Source: Bacteroidetes bacterium MED-G13 (GTDB lineage: Bacteria > Bacteroidota > Bacteroidia > Flavobacteriales > Flavobacteriaceae). From it: DNA of 64,000 nucleotides. The DNA lies in contig NTKO01000002.1 of assembly GCA_002457735.1 (NCBI GenBank), forward strand, positions 35,433 to 99,432. The letters are read 5' to 3'. The notes under the pieces were generated by a model. That model saw only the letters and a list, made by a program, of their open reading frames with translations. It did not search any database and was not told the origin of the DNA. A program made the translations under genes and the position numbers. The first letter of the stretch is position 1; each line of letters starts with the position of its first letter. This document shows, piece after piece, positions 16,245-24,728 of this stretch.

Positions 16245-17711
16245 ATGAAGAAAAAGAAGAATATTTTTATAATTGGATCAGGATTTTCATCTCTCTCAGC
16301 TGCATGTTATTTAGCAAAAGAAGGAAATAACGTAACAGTGTTTGAAAAGAATAACTCCCTAGGTGGCAGGGCCCGACAATTTAAAGAAGATGGCTTTACG
16401 TTTGATATGGGGCCTAGTTGGTATTGGATGCCTGGGGTTTTTGAGAAATTTTTTAGTGATTTTGGAAAAAAAGTATCTGATTACTATAAACTTAAAAAAT
16501 TAAATCCTGCATATAGGGTTATTTTTGGTAAAAATAACTTTGTTGATATTGCCGATAATCTAGAAAAGATTTGTGAAGAATTTGAAAAAATTGAAGTAGG
16601 TTCAGGAAAAAAATTAAAAAACTATTTAAAAATTGCTAAAGAAAATTATGAGCTAGGTGTTGAAGACATGCTTTATAAGATGCCTGGAAAATCTCCTTTG
16701 GAGTTAGTTTCATTTAAAACAATTAAAAAAATTAGATTCTTTTTATCGAATATTAAAAAGGATGTTAGAAAAGATTTTAAGGATCCCAGGCTTAGATCAA
16801 TATTAGAATTTCCGGTATTGTTTTTAGGTGCTAAAGCTTCCAATACCCCGTCTTTCTACAACTTTATGAACTTCGCTGATTTTGGTTTGGGAACCTTTCA
16901 ATCAGAAAATGGATTTTATGATTTAGTCAAGGCAATGGTTGAGCTTGGCAGAAGCTTGGGAGTGAAATATTTAACAAATCAATCTGTTAATAAAATTATA
17001 GTTCAAAATAAAAAAGTTGAAAAACTTTTAGTTAACGAAAAAGAATTCATTTGTGATATTCTTATCTCTGGCGCTGATTATAACCATACCGAATCGTTAC
17101 TTGAAGAAAAATATCGACAATACAAACCAAAATATTGGAAACGAAAAGTATTTGCTCCATCATCCTTACTTTTTTATGTAGGTTTTAATAAAAAATTAAA
17201 AAATGTAAAACACCACAATCTAATCTTTGATACTGATTTTGAAATGCATGCTAGTGAAATTTATGAGAATCCTATCTGGCCAACTGACCCCTTATTTTAT
17301 GCAAATTTTACCTCAAAAACCAATCCTAAAACAGCACCTCAGGGATATGAAAATGGATTTTTCTTAATTCCGATTGCCATTAACCTTAGTGATACTGATG
17401 AAATCAGAAAAAAATATTTTGATTTCATAATAAGAAAATTGGAGTTATATACTGGACAAAAATTAAAGAATTCAATAGTTTACAAGAAAAGCTTCTGTGT
17501 TAATGATTTCAAGAAAGAGTATAACTCATACGGTGGAAATGCATATGGATTAGCTAACACCTTAATGCAAACAGCCTTTTTAAGACCTAAAATTAAAAGC
17601 AAATTGGTGAAAAACTTGTATTTTTGTGGTCAATTAACAGTACCTGGCCCTGGAGTCCCACCGGCTGTTGTCTCTGGAGAACTTGTGGCTGGCCTAATTA
17701 GTAAAATTTGA
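16245..17711 (+). CDS. crtI: Phytoene desaturase
   Basis: CrtI is an FAD enzyme that introduces double bases of unsaturation stepwise into phytoene, normally four steps to lycopene. The N-terminal dinucleotide motif IIGSGFSSLSAACYLA is followed by FEKNNSLGGRARQF and FDMGPSWYWMP. The C-terminal family signature YFCGQLTVPGPGVPPAVVSGE is interrupted by no frame problem. Its 488 residues are normal. It opens the crtI-crtB-crtZ-crtY set and starts 14 nt after tRNA-Leu. The gene order and company favour lycopene formation for zeaxanthin; a diapophytoene (C30) enzyme is less likely given the partners. Confidence 0.94.
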   Translation: MKKKKNIFIIGSGFSSLSAACYLAKEGNNVTVFEKNNSLGGRARQFKEDGFTFDMGPSWYWMPGVFEKFFSDFGKKVSDYYKLKKLNPAYRVIFGKNNFVDIADNLEKICEEFEKIEVGSGKKLKNYLKIAKENYELGVEDMLYKMPGKSPLELVSFKTIKKIRFFLSNIKKDVRKDFKDPRLRSILEFPVLFLGAKASNTPSFYNFMNFADFGLGTFQSENGFYDLVKAMVELGRSLGVKYLTNQSVNKIIVQNKKVEKLLVNEKEFICDILISGADYNHTESLLEEKYRQYKPKYWKRKVFAPSSLLFYVGFNKKLKNVKHHNLIFDTDFEMHASEIYENPIWPTDPLFYANFTSKTNPKTAPQGYENGFFLIPIAINLSDTDEIRKKYFDFIIRKLELYTGQKLKNSIVYKKSFCVNDFKKEYNSYGGNAYGLANTLMQTAFLRPKIKSKLVKNLYFCGQLTVPGPGVPPAVVSGELVAGLISKI

Positions 17712-17750
17712 TATTATATTTTTGTAAATTGAAATCATTAATTTGAGCAA

Positions 17751-18590
17751 ATGAAAGAAATATTTGATAAGGTTTCATATGAGTGTAGTGAAAGAGTTAC
17801 AAAAACTTACAGCACATCCTTTTCAATGGCTACTAAACTTTTGTCAAAAGCAATAAGAAAAGATATTTATAACATATATGGCTTTGTTAGATTTGCTGAC
17901 GAAATCGTTGATTCATTCCATAGTTATAATAAATCTGAATTATTTAATTCTTTCTGTCAAGATCTTGATAAGGCTTTATTAAATAAAATTAGTCTTAATC
18001 CTATTCTTAACTCTTTTCAGCATACTTTTCATAAATATTCTATTGATAGAGATTTAGTTGAATCATTTATGAAAAGTATGAAAATGGACTTGAAAAAGAA
18101 AAAATATTCTTCCGTTAAAGAGTATAAAGAATACATCTATGGATCGGCAGATGTTGTTGGTTTAATGTGTTTAAAGGTTTTTGTTCAAGGAAATGATGAA
18201 CAATATAAAAAACTTAAAAAAAATGCAATGAAACTTGGATCAGCTTTTCAGAAAGTAAATTTTTTAAGGGATATAAAAGCTGATCAGCAAAATTTAAAAA
18301 GATCATACTTCCCAAATACTCAATTTAATAAATTAAGTGAATCAGAAAAAAATGAGATAGTTAACGAAATTGAAGACGATTTTAGAATTGGACTACAGGG
18401 TATTAAAGAACTACCCATTGTTGCAAAATTTGGTGTCTTTATTGCATACAGATATTATAACCAATTATTAAAAAAATTAAAAAAAACACCTGCTAGAGAA
18501 ATTATTAATCAAAGAATTAGGGTGCCAAACTTAAAAAAACTTGAACTTTTAACCAGAAGTTATGTCAAATATCAACTAAACCTTTTGTAA
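17751..18590 (+). CDS. crtB: Phytoene synthase
   Basis: CrtB condenses two geranylgeranyl diphosphate molecules to phytoene. The two aspartate-rich motifs are present: ADEIVDSFH (about residues 46-54) and NFLRDIKADQQ (about 170-180), which bind the Mg-diphosphates. Also typical is YGSADVVGLM. The protein has 279 residues. The start follows crtI by 39 nt, the widest gap in the cluster, with a possible -7 element TATTTTTG at 17717-17724. It is followed immediately by crtZ. No GGPP synthase gene lies in the window, so that precursor must come from elsewhere. Confidence 0.95.
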   Translation: MKEIFDKVSYECSERVTKTYSTSFSMATKLLSKAIRKDIYNIYGFVRFADEIVDSFHSYNKSELFNSFCQDLDKALLNKISLNPILNSFQHTFHKYSIDRDLVESFMKSMKMDLKKKKYSSVKEYKEYIYGSADVVGLMCLKVFVQGNDEQYKKLKKNAMKLGSAFQKVNFLRDIKADQQNLKRSYFPNTQFNKLSESEKNEIVNEIEDDFRIGLQGIKELPIVAKFGVFIAYRYYNQLLKKLKKTPAREIINQRIRVPNLKKLELLTRSYVKYQLNLL

Positions 18591-19046
18591 ATGGAAGAAA
18601 TTAAAATAGCAATAGTATTTATATTAACTTTTCTATTTATGGAGTTTATGGCTTGGTTTTCTCACAAATTCATAATGCATGGTTTTTTATGGTCACTTCA
18701 TAAAGATCATCACAACCAAAATCTTAAAAAATCTTGGTGGGAAAGAAATGATTTATTTTTTGTCTTTTATGCTGTAGTAAGTATGAGTTTTTTCTATTCA
18801 CAAGTTGAGCTTGGGTTTAAATTTGGGTTTGCTATAGGATTTGGAATTATGGCTTATGGTTTAACGTACTTTATAGTCCATGATATATTCATTCACCAAC
18901 GTTTTAAATTTCTTAGAAAAGCAAATAATTGGTATGCTAAAGGGGTTCGCAAAGCTCACAAAATTCATCATGCAAATATAAAAAAAGATGGAGGTGAAAG
19001 CTTTGGAATGTTATTTCCACCACTAAAGTATTTTAAAGATAAGTAA
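18591..19046 (+). CDS. crtZ: Beta-carotene hydroxylase
   Basis: CrtZ hydroxylates both beta-rings of beta-carotene to form zeaxanthin. The 151-residue membrane protein belongs to the fatty-acid-hydroxylase superfamily. Its di-iron histidine boxes are intact: HKFIMHG, HKDHHN, HDIFIHQRF and HKIHHA. Hydrophobic segments at the N-terminus and around residues 55-100 anchor it in the inner membrane. The ATG directly abuts the crtB stop. The end of crtZ runs into the open frame of crtY, so the two are probably translationally coupled. Confidence 0.95.
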   Translation: MEEIKIAIVFILTFLFMEFMAWFSHKFIMHGFLWSLHKDHHNQNLKKSWWERNDLFFVFYAVVSMSFFYSQVELGFKFGFAIGFGIMAYGLTYFIVHDIFIHQRFKFLRKANNWYAKGVRKAHKIHHANIKKDGGESFGMLFPPLKYFKDK

Positions 19047-19056
19047 GCCTAAAAAA

Positions 19057-20214
19057 ATAAACGTCAAGCTATTTGATTATATCATAGTTGGTGGTGGTCT
19101 CTCGGGACTTCATTTATCTTATTTCTTAATAAAAGATAAATATTTTAAGAATCACTCAATTTTAATTTTAGAAAAGGATAAACCCAAAAATAAAGACCAT
19201 TACTTTTCATACTGGGAATCAGGTCATGGTAATTGGGATTCTATTTTAAAAAATAAATGGAATAAAGGGGAATTTTTTTCTAAACTTGGAAAAATTCAAA
19301 TGGATTTTTCAAATTACAACTATAAAACCTTAAGCTCACTTAAGTTTAGAAAATTTGTAATTGAAAGTGTAAATAAACAAAGAAAATTTAAATTCATAAA
19401 TGATGTAGTCTTAAATATTCGAGAAGAAAAGAATAAAGTTATAGTTGTAGGAAATAAAAAAAATTATTTAGCAAAGCATGTTTTCGATTCTAGGTTATCT
19501 GAAAAAAATTTTAATGAGATTAAACATCACACATATCTAAAACAACATTTTGTTGGATGGGTTATAAAAACAAATAAAAAAATATTTAACAAAAATTCAT
19601 TTGTTTTTATGGACTATCGAATTAGGGATAAAAAAAGTACAGCATTTACATATGTTTTACCCTTTAAAAAGGACGAAGCTTTAATCGAGCATACTTATTT
19701 TTCTAAAAATGAATGCGATAAAAAAGTTTATGAAAAATATATTATTGAATATTTGAAAAAATATTATAGTGACACAAGTTATGAGATAATAAAATCTGAA
19801 TTTGGAACAATCCCAATGACAACATATCCTTTTTATAAAAAGTCAACAAAAAATATTACTAAAATTGGAACTGTAGGCGGTTGGGTAAAAGCTTCAACAG
19901 GATATTCATTTAAAAATTGCGAAAAATATTCTTTAAAAATTATTGACAACATAAAAAAGGGAAAAGCTTTAAGAATAATTCCAAAAAAAAGATACTATTT
20001 TTTAGATAAAATTCTTTTAGGAGTTCTCTCTAAATATAACAATAGAGGAGAAACTATATTCTATAGATTGATAAAAAGAAATTCTACAAAAAAAATATTA
20101 CAATTTTTAGATGAAGAGAGTAAACCATTAGATATTTTAAAAATAATCTTCTCCATGCGATCAATACACTTTATTTTAATTTTTTTCAAAAGCTTGTTTA
20201 AGAAAGCTCTATAA
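19057..20214 (+). CDS. crtY: Lycopene beta-cyclase, apparently without a canonical start codon
   Basis: CrtY cyclises both ends of lycopene to beta-carotene. The N-terminal flavin motif [19 protein letters not shown] (from 19072) is coded well upstream of the first ATG (19300), so starting at that ATG would delete the dinucleotide-binding fold. Other family marks are [34 protein letters not shown] and [15 protein letters not shown]. The frame is open back to a stop at 19024, yet has no ATG, GTG or TTG there. ATA at 19057 (385 residues, chosen) and ATT at 19030 (394 residues, overlapping crtZ) are the only starts of plausible type. A substitution or sequence error that destroyed an ATG is equally possible. 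The 3' end overlaps the convergent aconitase gene by 6 nt. Confidence 0.88.
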   Translation: MNVKLFDYIIVGGGLSGLHLSYFLIKDKYFKNHSILILEKDKPKNKDHYFSYWESGHGNWDSILKNKWNKGEFFSKLGKIQMDFSNYNYKTLSSLKFRKFVIESVNKQRKFKFINDVVLNIREEKNKVIVVGNKKNYLAKHVFDSRLSEKNFNEIKHHTYLKQHFVGWVIKTNKKIFNKNSFVFMDYRIRDKKSTAFTYVLPFKKDEALIEHTYFSKNECDKKVYEKYIIEYLKKYYSDTSYEIIKSEFGTIPMTTYPFYKKSTKNITKIGTVGGWVKASTGYSFKNCEKYSLKIIDNIKKGKALRIIPKKRYYFLDKILLGVLSKYNNRGETIFYRLIKRNSTKKILQFLDEESKPLDILKIIFSMRSIHFILIFFKSLFKKAL

Positions 20215-22467
20215 ATTCTCTTTTTTTATAAGATTTAATGCTGATCCCTCATCATACCACTTAATTTGTGACTGGTTGTACGTATGATTTAAATTAACAA
20301 TATCAATTGTACCATCTGAGTGCTTAAGTTCAATAGTTAATTGTTTTGAAGGAAAAAATTTATCAAGGTCTAAAAAACTTATAAGATCTTCTTCTTGAAC
20401 CAGGTCATAGTCAGATTCATTTTGAAAAGTTAGCGCTAACATTCCTTGTTTTTTTAAATTTGTTTCGTGAATTCTAGCAAAAGATTTTACAATAACAGCA
20501 CAAACTCCAAGATGTCTTGGCTCCATAGCAGCATGTTCTCTTGATGATCCTTCACCATAATTATGATCTCCAACAACAATTGTTCTGATATTATTTGCTT
20601 TGTAATCTCTTTGAGTATCAGGAACACCACCATAATCACCAGTAAGGTGATTTTTAATGAAATTAGTTTTCATATTAAAACTATTAACTGCTCCAATTAA
20701 ACAATTATTAGAAATATTATCTAAATGACCTCGATATCTTAACCAAGGACCAGCCATTGATATGTGATCCGTTGTACATTTCCCGTGAGCTTTAATAAGT
20801 AGTCTAGCATCATTAATTTTTCTACCAACTGGTTTAAAAGGGTCTAATAATTGTAATCTGTCAGATTTTGGATTTACTGAAATATTTACGTCATTACCAT
20901 CATCTTTTGGCTCAATATAGCCTGAATCCTTACAATCAAAACCGTTAGATGGAAGCTCTACTCCTACAGGTGGATCTAAAGTTACCTCTTGACCATTTTG
21001 ATTTGTTAGAGTATCCTTTGTTGGGTCAAAATCTAATTTGCCAGCTATTGCTATCGCAGCTACAATTTCTGGAGATCCAACAAATGCATGAGTATTTGGA
21101 TTTCCGTCTGCTCTTTTTGAAAAATTTCTGTTAAATGAATGAACAATAGTGTTTTTTTCTTGACCCTTTAAATCACTTCGATCCCATTGGCCAATACAAG
21201 GACCACATGCATTTGTAAAAATAGTTGCATTTAGGTCTTCAAAAATTTTAAGAATACCATCTCTCTCAGCGGTATATCTAACCTGCTCAGAACCAGGGTT
21301 TATTCCAAAATCAGATTTTGTAATTAATTTTTTTTCAATGGCCTGTTTCGCAATTGATGCAGCTCTTGTTAAATCCTCGTAAGAGGAATTCGTACAAGAA
21401 CCTATCAGCCCCCAATCAACTTTTAATGGCCAATTATTTTCTCTTGCCTTGTCTCCAATCTCAGAAACTGGAGTAGCTAAATCAGGTGTAAAAGGACCGT
21501 TGAGGTGTGGTTTGAGATTAGTAAGATTAATTTCAATTACCTGATCAAAATATTTATTGGGAGAATCATAAACTTCTGAATCAGCAGTCAAATATTCTTT
21601 TATTTTATTTGCTTCATGCGCAACATCAATACGGCCAGTTGCTTTAAGATATCTTTCCATAGATTCATCATATCCAAAAGTAGATGTGGTCGCGCCCACC
21701 TCTGCACCCATATTACATATGGTTCCTTTACCTGTGCAAGAAAGTGCTTTGGCTCCAGGACCAAAATACTCAATTATACAACCTGTACCCCCTTTGACGG
21801 TAAGAATACCTGCAACTTTTAATATAACATCTTTTGCAGATGTCCATCCGTTTAATTCACCTGTTAACTTAACCCCTATAATTTTGGGAAATTTTAATTC
21901 CCATGGCATACCTGCCATAACATCAACAGCATCAGCGCCTCCTACTCCAATTGCTATCATTCCCAATCCACCAGCATTTACTGTATGAGAATCGGTTCCA
22001 ATCATCATTCCACCAGGAAAAGCATAGTTTTCTAAAACTACCTGATGTATTATACCAGCACCTGGTTTCCAAAAACCAATACCATACTTATTGGATACAT
22101 CTTTCAAAAAATCAAATACTTCACTACTAACTTTATTTGCATGTTGTAAATCTTTTTTTGCTCCGATTTTTGCTTGAATTAAGTGATCACAGTGAACAGT
22201 AGTAGGTACAGCTACTCTGGGCTTACCAGCCTGCATAAACTGAAGCAAAGCCATCTGAGCAGTAGCATCTTGACAAGCGATTCTGTCAGGCTTAAAATCA
22301 ACGTAATCAACTGATCTTTTAAATTCAACTATTTGGTTACTCCACAGGTGAGAATACAAAATTTTCTCAGAAAGTGTAAGTGGCTTTTCTATTAACTTTT
22401 TAGCTTCATCAACTTTCTTTACAATTCTTGAATAAACTTCTTTTATTACATTAAAATCAAAAGCCAT
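20209..22467 (-). CDS. acn: Aconitate hydratase (mitochondrial-type aconitase)
   Basis: Aconitase interconverts citrate and isocitrate in the TCA cycle using a [4Fe-4S] cluster. The cluster cysteines lie in [12 protein letters not shown] (about residue 358) and [11 protein letters not shown] (about 421-424). The catalytic serine region [10 protein letters not shown] is in the C-terminal swivel domain. At 752 residues it matches the mitochondrial-type enzymes found in Bacteroidota rather than AcnA or AcnB of E. coli (about 860-890). It is a single transcription unit convergent with crtY. The iron cluster ties its activity to the iron-uptake genes nearby, though no shared operator is visible upstream. 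Confidence 0.96.
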   Translation of the reverse strand: MAFDFNVIKEVYSRIVKKVDEAKKLIEKPLTLSEKILYSHLWSNQIVEFKRSVDYVDFKPDRIACQDATAQMALLQFMQAGKPRVAVPTTVHCDHLIQAKIGAKKDLQHANKVSSEVFDFLKDVSNKYGIGFWKPGAGIIHQVVLENYAFPGGMMIGTDSHTVNAGGLGMIAIGVGGADAVDVMAGMPWELKFPKIIGVKLTGELNGWTSAKDVILKVAGILTVKGGTGCIIEYFGPGAKALSCTGKGTICNMGAEVGATTSTFGYDESMERYLKATGRIDVAHEANKIKEYLTADSEVYDSPNKYFDQVIEINLTNLKPHLNGPFTPDLATPVSEIGDKARENNWPLKVDWGLIGSCTNSSYEDLTRAASIAKQAIEKKLITKSDFGINPGSEQVRYTAERDGILKIFEDLNATIFTNACGPCIGQWDRSDLKGQEKNTIVHSFNRNFSKRADGNPNTHAFVGSPEIVAAIAIAGKLDFDPTKDTLTNQNGQEVTLDPPVGVELPSNGFDCKDSGYIEPKDDGNDVNISVNPKSDRLQLLDPFKPVGRKINDARLLIKAHGKCTTDHISMAGPWLRYRGHLDNISNNCLIGAVNSFNMKTNFIKNHLTGDYGGVPDTQRDYKANNIRTIVVGDHNYGEGSSREHAAMEPRHLGVCAVIVKSFARIHETNLKKQGMLALTFQNESDYDLVQEEDLISFLDLDKFFPSKQLTIELKHSDGTIDIVNLNHTYNQSQIKWYDEGSALNLIKKENL

Positions 22468-22497
22468 TTATTATTACTTTAGGTTAGTTAACTATGA

Positions 22498-22505
22498 CAA
22501 AATTA
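22498..22505 (-). promoter_or_regulatory. Putative -7 promoter element of aconitase
   Basis: The minus strand reads TAATTTTG, fitting TAnnTTTG, about 30 nt before the ATG at 22467. A 10-bp palindrome TAGTTAACTA (22485-22494) follows in the predicted leader. No TTG is found at the -33 distance. Confidence 0.35.
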
Positions 22506-22540
22506 AAAAAATTTGAGCAGTAAAATTGAAAAAATAAGTG

Positions 22541-23905
22541 CTAATTCTTTAGCCAATTACTAAAAAATTCACAATCCTTAAAATCATTACTTATCTTAAT
22601 ATATGTGTCATTTATTTTTTTTGCTTGCCAATTTTCAATCTCTTTTAGTTGTTTATTCTGGAGAGCCAGTTTTTGGATCTTTATATAATCTTTAGAAAAA
22701 TCGGCAACATGCTCATCATATCGATTAGAAACAGTTAAAATTTTGAATTTAATTCTATTTATTCTGTCTTCATCTTGAAATACTGAGCTAATCTCTCTTT
22801 CTTTTAAATTTGCAATCTGAGAATATAATTCAGGATCCATTTTAGTTAATTCAAAACTATAATCTTGGGTCTCTGGATTAATCAGCAAACCCCCATCATT
22901 TTTTGTTTCAACTTCATCACTAGCCTCTCTTGCTGCGTCAGAAAAGGATATTTCATCCGTTAAAATCTTTTCTCTTATTGAATTTATTCTTTCTTTGGCT
23001 TGATCTATCTCCTTTTTACTGATTTCAGGTCTTAATAAAATATGTCTAACATCGTATTCCTGACCTCTAATTTTTTCTAAAAAAATGATATGATAGCCTG
23101 CTTCTGTTTCGAAGGGGTCTGAAATTTCTCCTTCAGAAAGAGAAAATGCAACTTCATTGAATTCACGCATCATTTGAGATGTTTTTCTATTAATTGAATA
23201 CTTACCACCCTTACCTCTAGATCCTGGATCTTGACTATATAAAACGGCTTTAGAGATAAAGCTTGCCCCATTATCAATTACATCAGCCTTAAACTCTTCT
23301 AATTTACTTATTACTTTATCTTTTTCTTTTTGAGATACTTTTGGATATACCACAATTTGAGACACTCTAAGCTCGGTTCCAAATACAGGCCTCTCATTCT
23401 TTGGAATTAAATTAAAAAACTGTCTGACTTCTTCGGGTGTTATTTCTATTTCATCAATGATTGATTGTTGCATTCTCTTTGAGAGCTCAGCACTTCTATT
23501 TAATTCAATCATTTCCGACCTCAAATCTTGTTCTGAATCTTTTTTATAATAATCTAATAATTTCTCCATTGAACCGATTTGATTTGCAATAGCGTTTATT
23601 TGTTGATCAACAAAGGAATTTATTTCCTGCTGATCAACTTCAATACTGTCTTGGATGGCGTGGTGCTGATACAACTTATCTTCTAAAAGCTTTCCAAAGA
23701 CCTGACACTCATTAATATTATCCATTGAAATTCCAGAAACTTTCAGCTGAGTATATTGTTTTTGGATATCGGATGATAAAATTAAAAAATCTCCTACCAC
23801 CGCAGCTACTCCATCAATTTTTTCTCTTTGTTGGGCCTCTAGGGAGAAAGAAGAGACTATAAATAAAAGAAATATTGTTAATAAATTAAAAAATCTCAAG
23901 TTCAT
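22541..23905 (-). CDS. surA: SurA-like periplasmic chaperone / peptidyl-prolyl isomerase
   Basis: A periplasmic foldase for outer-membrane proteins. The chosen ATG 23905 starts a signal peptide (MNLRFFNLLTIFLLFIVSSF, cleavage near LEAQ); ATG 23920, five codons upstream, is an alternative. After a SurA-type N-terminal domain (DGVAAVVGDFLILSSDIQ) come two parvulin domains: RVSQIVVYP to TEAGYHIIFLEKI (about 180-280) and VRHILLRPE to about 390. The first has the typical SQDPGSRGKGG and AGYHII motifs, while the second is shorter. The gene overlaps its upstream neighbour by 20 nt. It is the last of three related genes in a row (24729-26363, 23886-24722 and this one). Confidence 0.9.
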   Translation of the reverse strand: MNLRFFNLLTIFLLFIVSSFSLEAQQREKIDGVAAVVGDFLILSSDIQKQYTQLKVSGISMDNINECQVFGKLLEDKLYQHHAIQDSIEVDQQEINSFVDQQINAIANQIGSMEKLLDYYKKDSEQDLRSEMIELNRSAELSKRMQQSIIDEIEITPEEVRQFFNLIPKNERPVFGTELRVSQIVVYPKVSQKEKDKVISKLEEFKADVIDNGASFISKAVLYSQDPGSRGKGGKYSINRKTSQMMREFNEVAFSLSEGEISDPFETEAGYHIIFLEKIRGQEYDVRHILLRPEISKKEIDQAKERINSIREKILTDEISFSDAAREASDEVETKNDGGLLINPETQDYSFELTKMDPELYSQIANLKEREISSVFQDEDRINRIKFKILTVSNRYDEHVADFSKDYIKIQKLALQNKQLKEIENWQAKKINDTYIKISNDFKDCEFFSNWLKN

Positions 23906-24722
23906 TATTTTGTATTGCATTTTTTATAAGATCAGCTTTAATCAATTGTGTTAATTTTTTTTTTCTCTGATTAATTGACATGTATTCAAGAGTTGGAAAA
24001 ACATAATCAACTGGTGAATAACTGCCAATTTTTTTGAAGTCAAGAACTTTAATTATATATAAATTTAAAGAATCTTTACTTTGTAAAAAAGAATAATTTT
24101 TTAAAGATTTTAATTTTTGTTTGTTTAAAAATGAAAATATTTTTTTTAAATCCTTTTCAGCTATCCAACTTTTTGTATCATATGAATAATCTATAAACCT
24201 GTAGGAAATTGAATCAAGAAATTTCTGATTATTTTTAAAATTTCTTAGTTTGTTTCTCACATCACCAATATCAGAAAAATCTTTTGGTACTTTCAAATAT
24301 GCAAGTTTAAATATATTATCTTTTAATTTAAACAAGTCAATGTTTTTTTTATACAAGTTTTCAATTTCAGTTGTATCAATTTCTAAATTAATTGAAGAAT
24401 TTATTAAAGCATCTAAATATGCTGTTGAATATAACTCAGATTTATAATTTTTAACCAGTTTTTCTAAAGAATTAAGATCTTGTATAGTAAGATTTAATTT
24501 TGCTTTTTCGATAAGAATCTTGTTTACAGCCCATTCATTAATAAGTTTATTAATGATTATTATTGAATCTTTATAGTTGGTCTTATTAAATAATTCAGTT
24601 AGTTGGCTTTTCTTAAGAATTTGATCCTTAAACTTTGCAATGTTTTGTGAATTATCTTCATTGAAATCACTACATGAAAATAAAACTAAAACTAAATAAA
24701 TATTAAATTTTATCTTTAACAA
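23886..24722 (-). CDS. Lipoprotein of the SurA/PpiC gene set without a recognisable parvulin domain
   Basis: The 278-residue protein begins with a short lipoprotein signal ending in LVLVLFSC, so it should be lipid-anchored facing the periplasm. The start is TTG at 24722, because a stop lies directly upstream and there is no early ATG. The sequence is lysine-rich and mostly helical (QILKKSQLTELFNK, NDSIIIINKLINEWAVNKIL-like heptads), resembling the SurA N-terminal chaperone region. I see none of the parvulin motifs (HILI, GYHII) of its neighbours. Context suggests a partner chaperone for outer-membrane protein assembly. It lies 6 nt after the PpiC-like gene and overlaps surA. Function is inference from position and fold resemblance. 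Confidence 0.75.
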   Translation of the reverse strand: MLKIKFNIYLVLVLFSCSDFNEDNSQNIAKFKDQILKKSQLTELFNKTNYKDSIIIINKLINEWAVNKILIEKAKLNLTIQDLNSLEKLVKNYKSELYSTAYLDALINSSINLEIDTTEIENLYKKNIDLFKLKDNIFKLAYLKVPKDFSDIGDVRNKLRNFKNNQKFLDSISYRFIDYSYDTKSWIAEKDLKKIFSFLNKQKLKSLKNYSFLQSKDSLNLYIIKVLDFKKIGSYSPVDYVFPTLEYMSINQRKKKLTQLIKADLIKNAIQNNELEIF

Positions 24723-24728
24723 CTAATT

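Noticed and set aside
16146-20214. Carotenoid cluster as a genomic island inserted at tRNA-Leu
   Set aside because: No integrase is present, no repeat of the tRNA 3' end appears near 20214, and base composition is like the flanks.
21616-21988. Open frames on the strand opposite aconitase (two overlapping plus-strand frames)
   Set aside because: They are shadows of a strongly conserved gene. Their composition (proline/threonine/isoleucine mix) reflects reversed aconitase codons, and there is no promoter or family resemblance.
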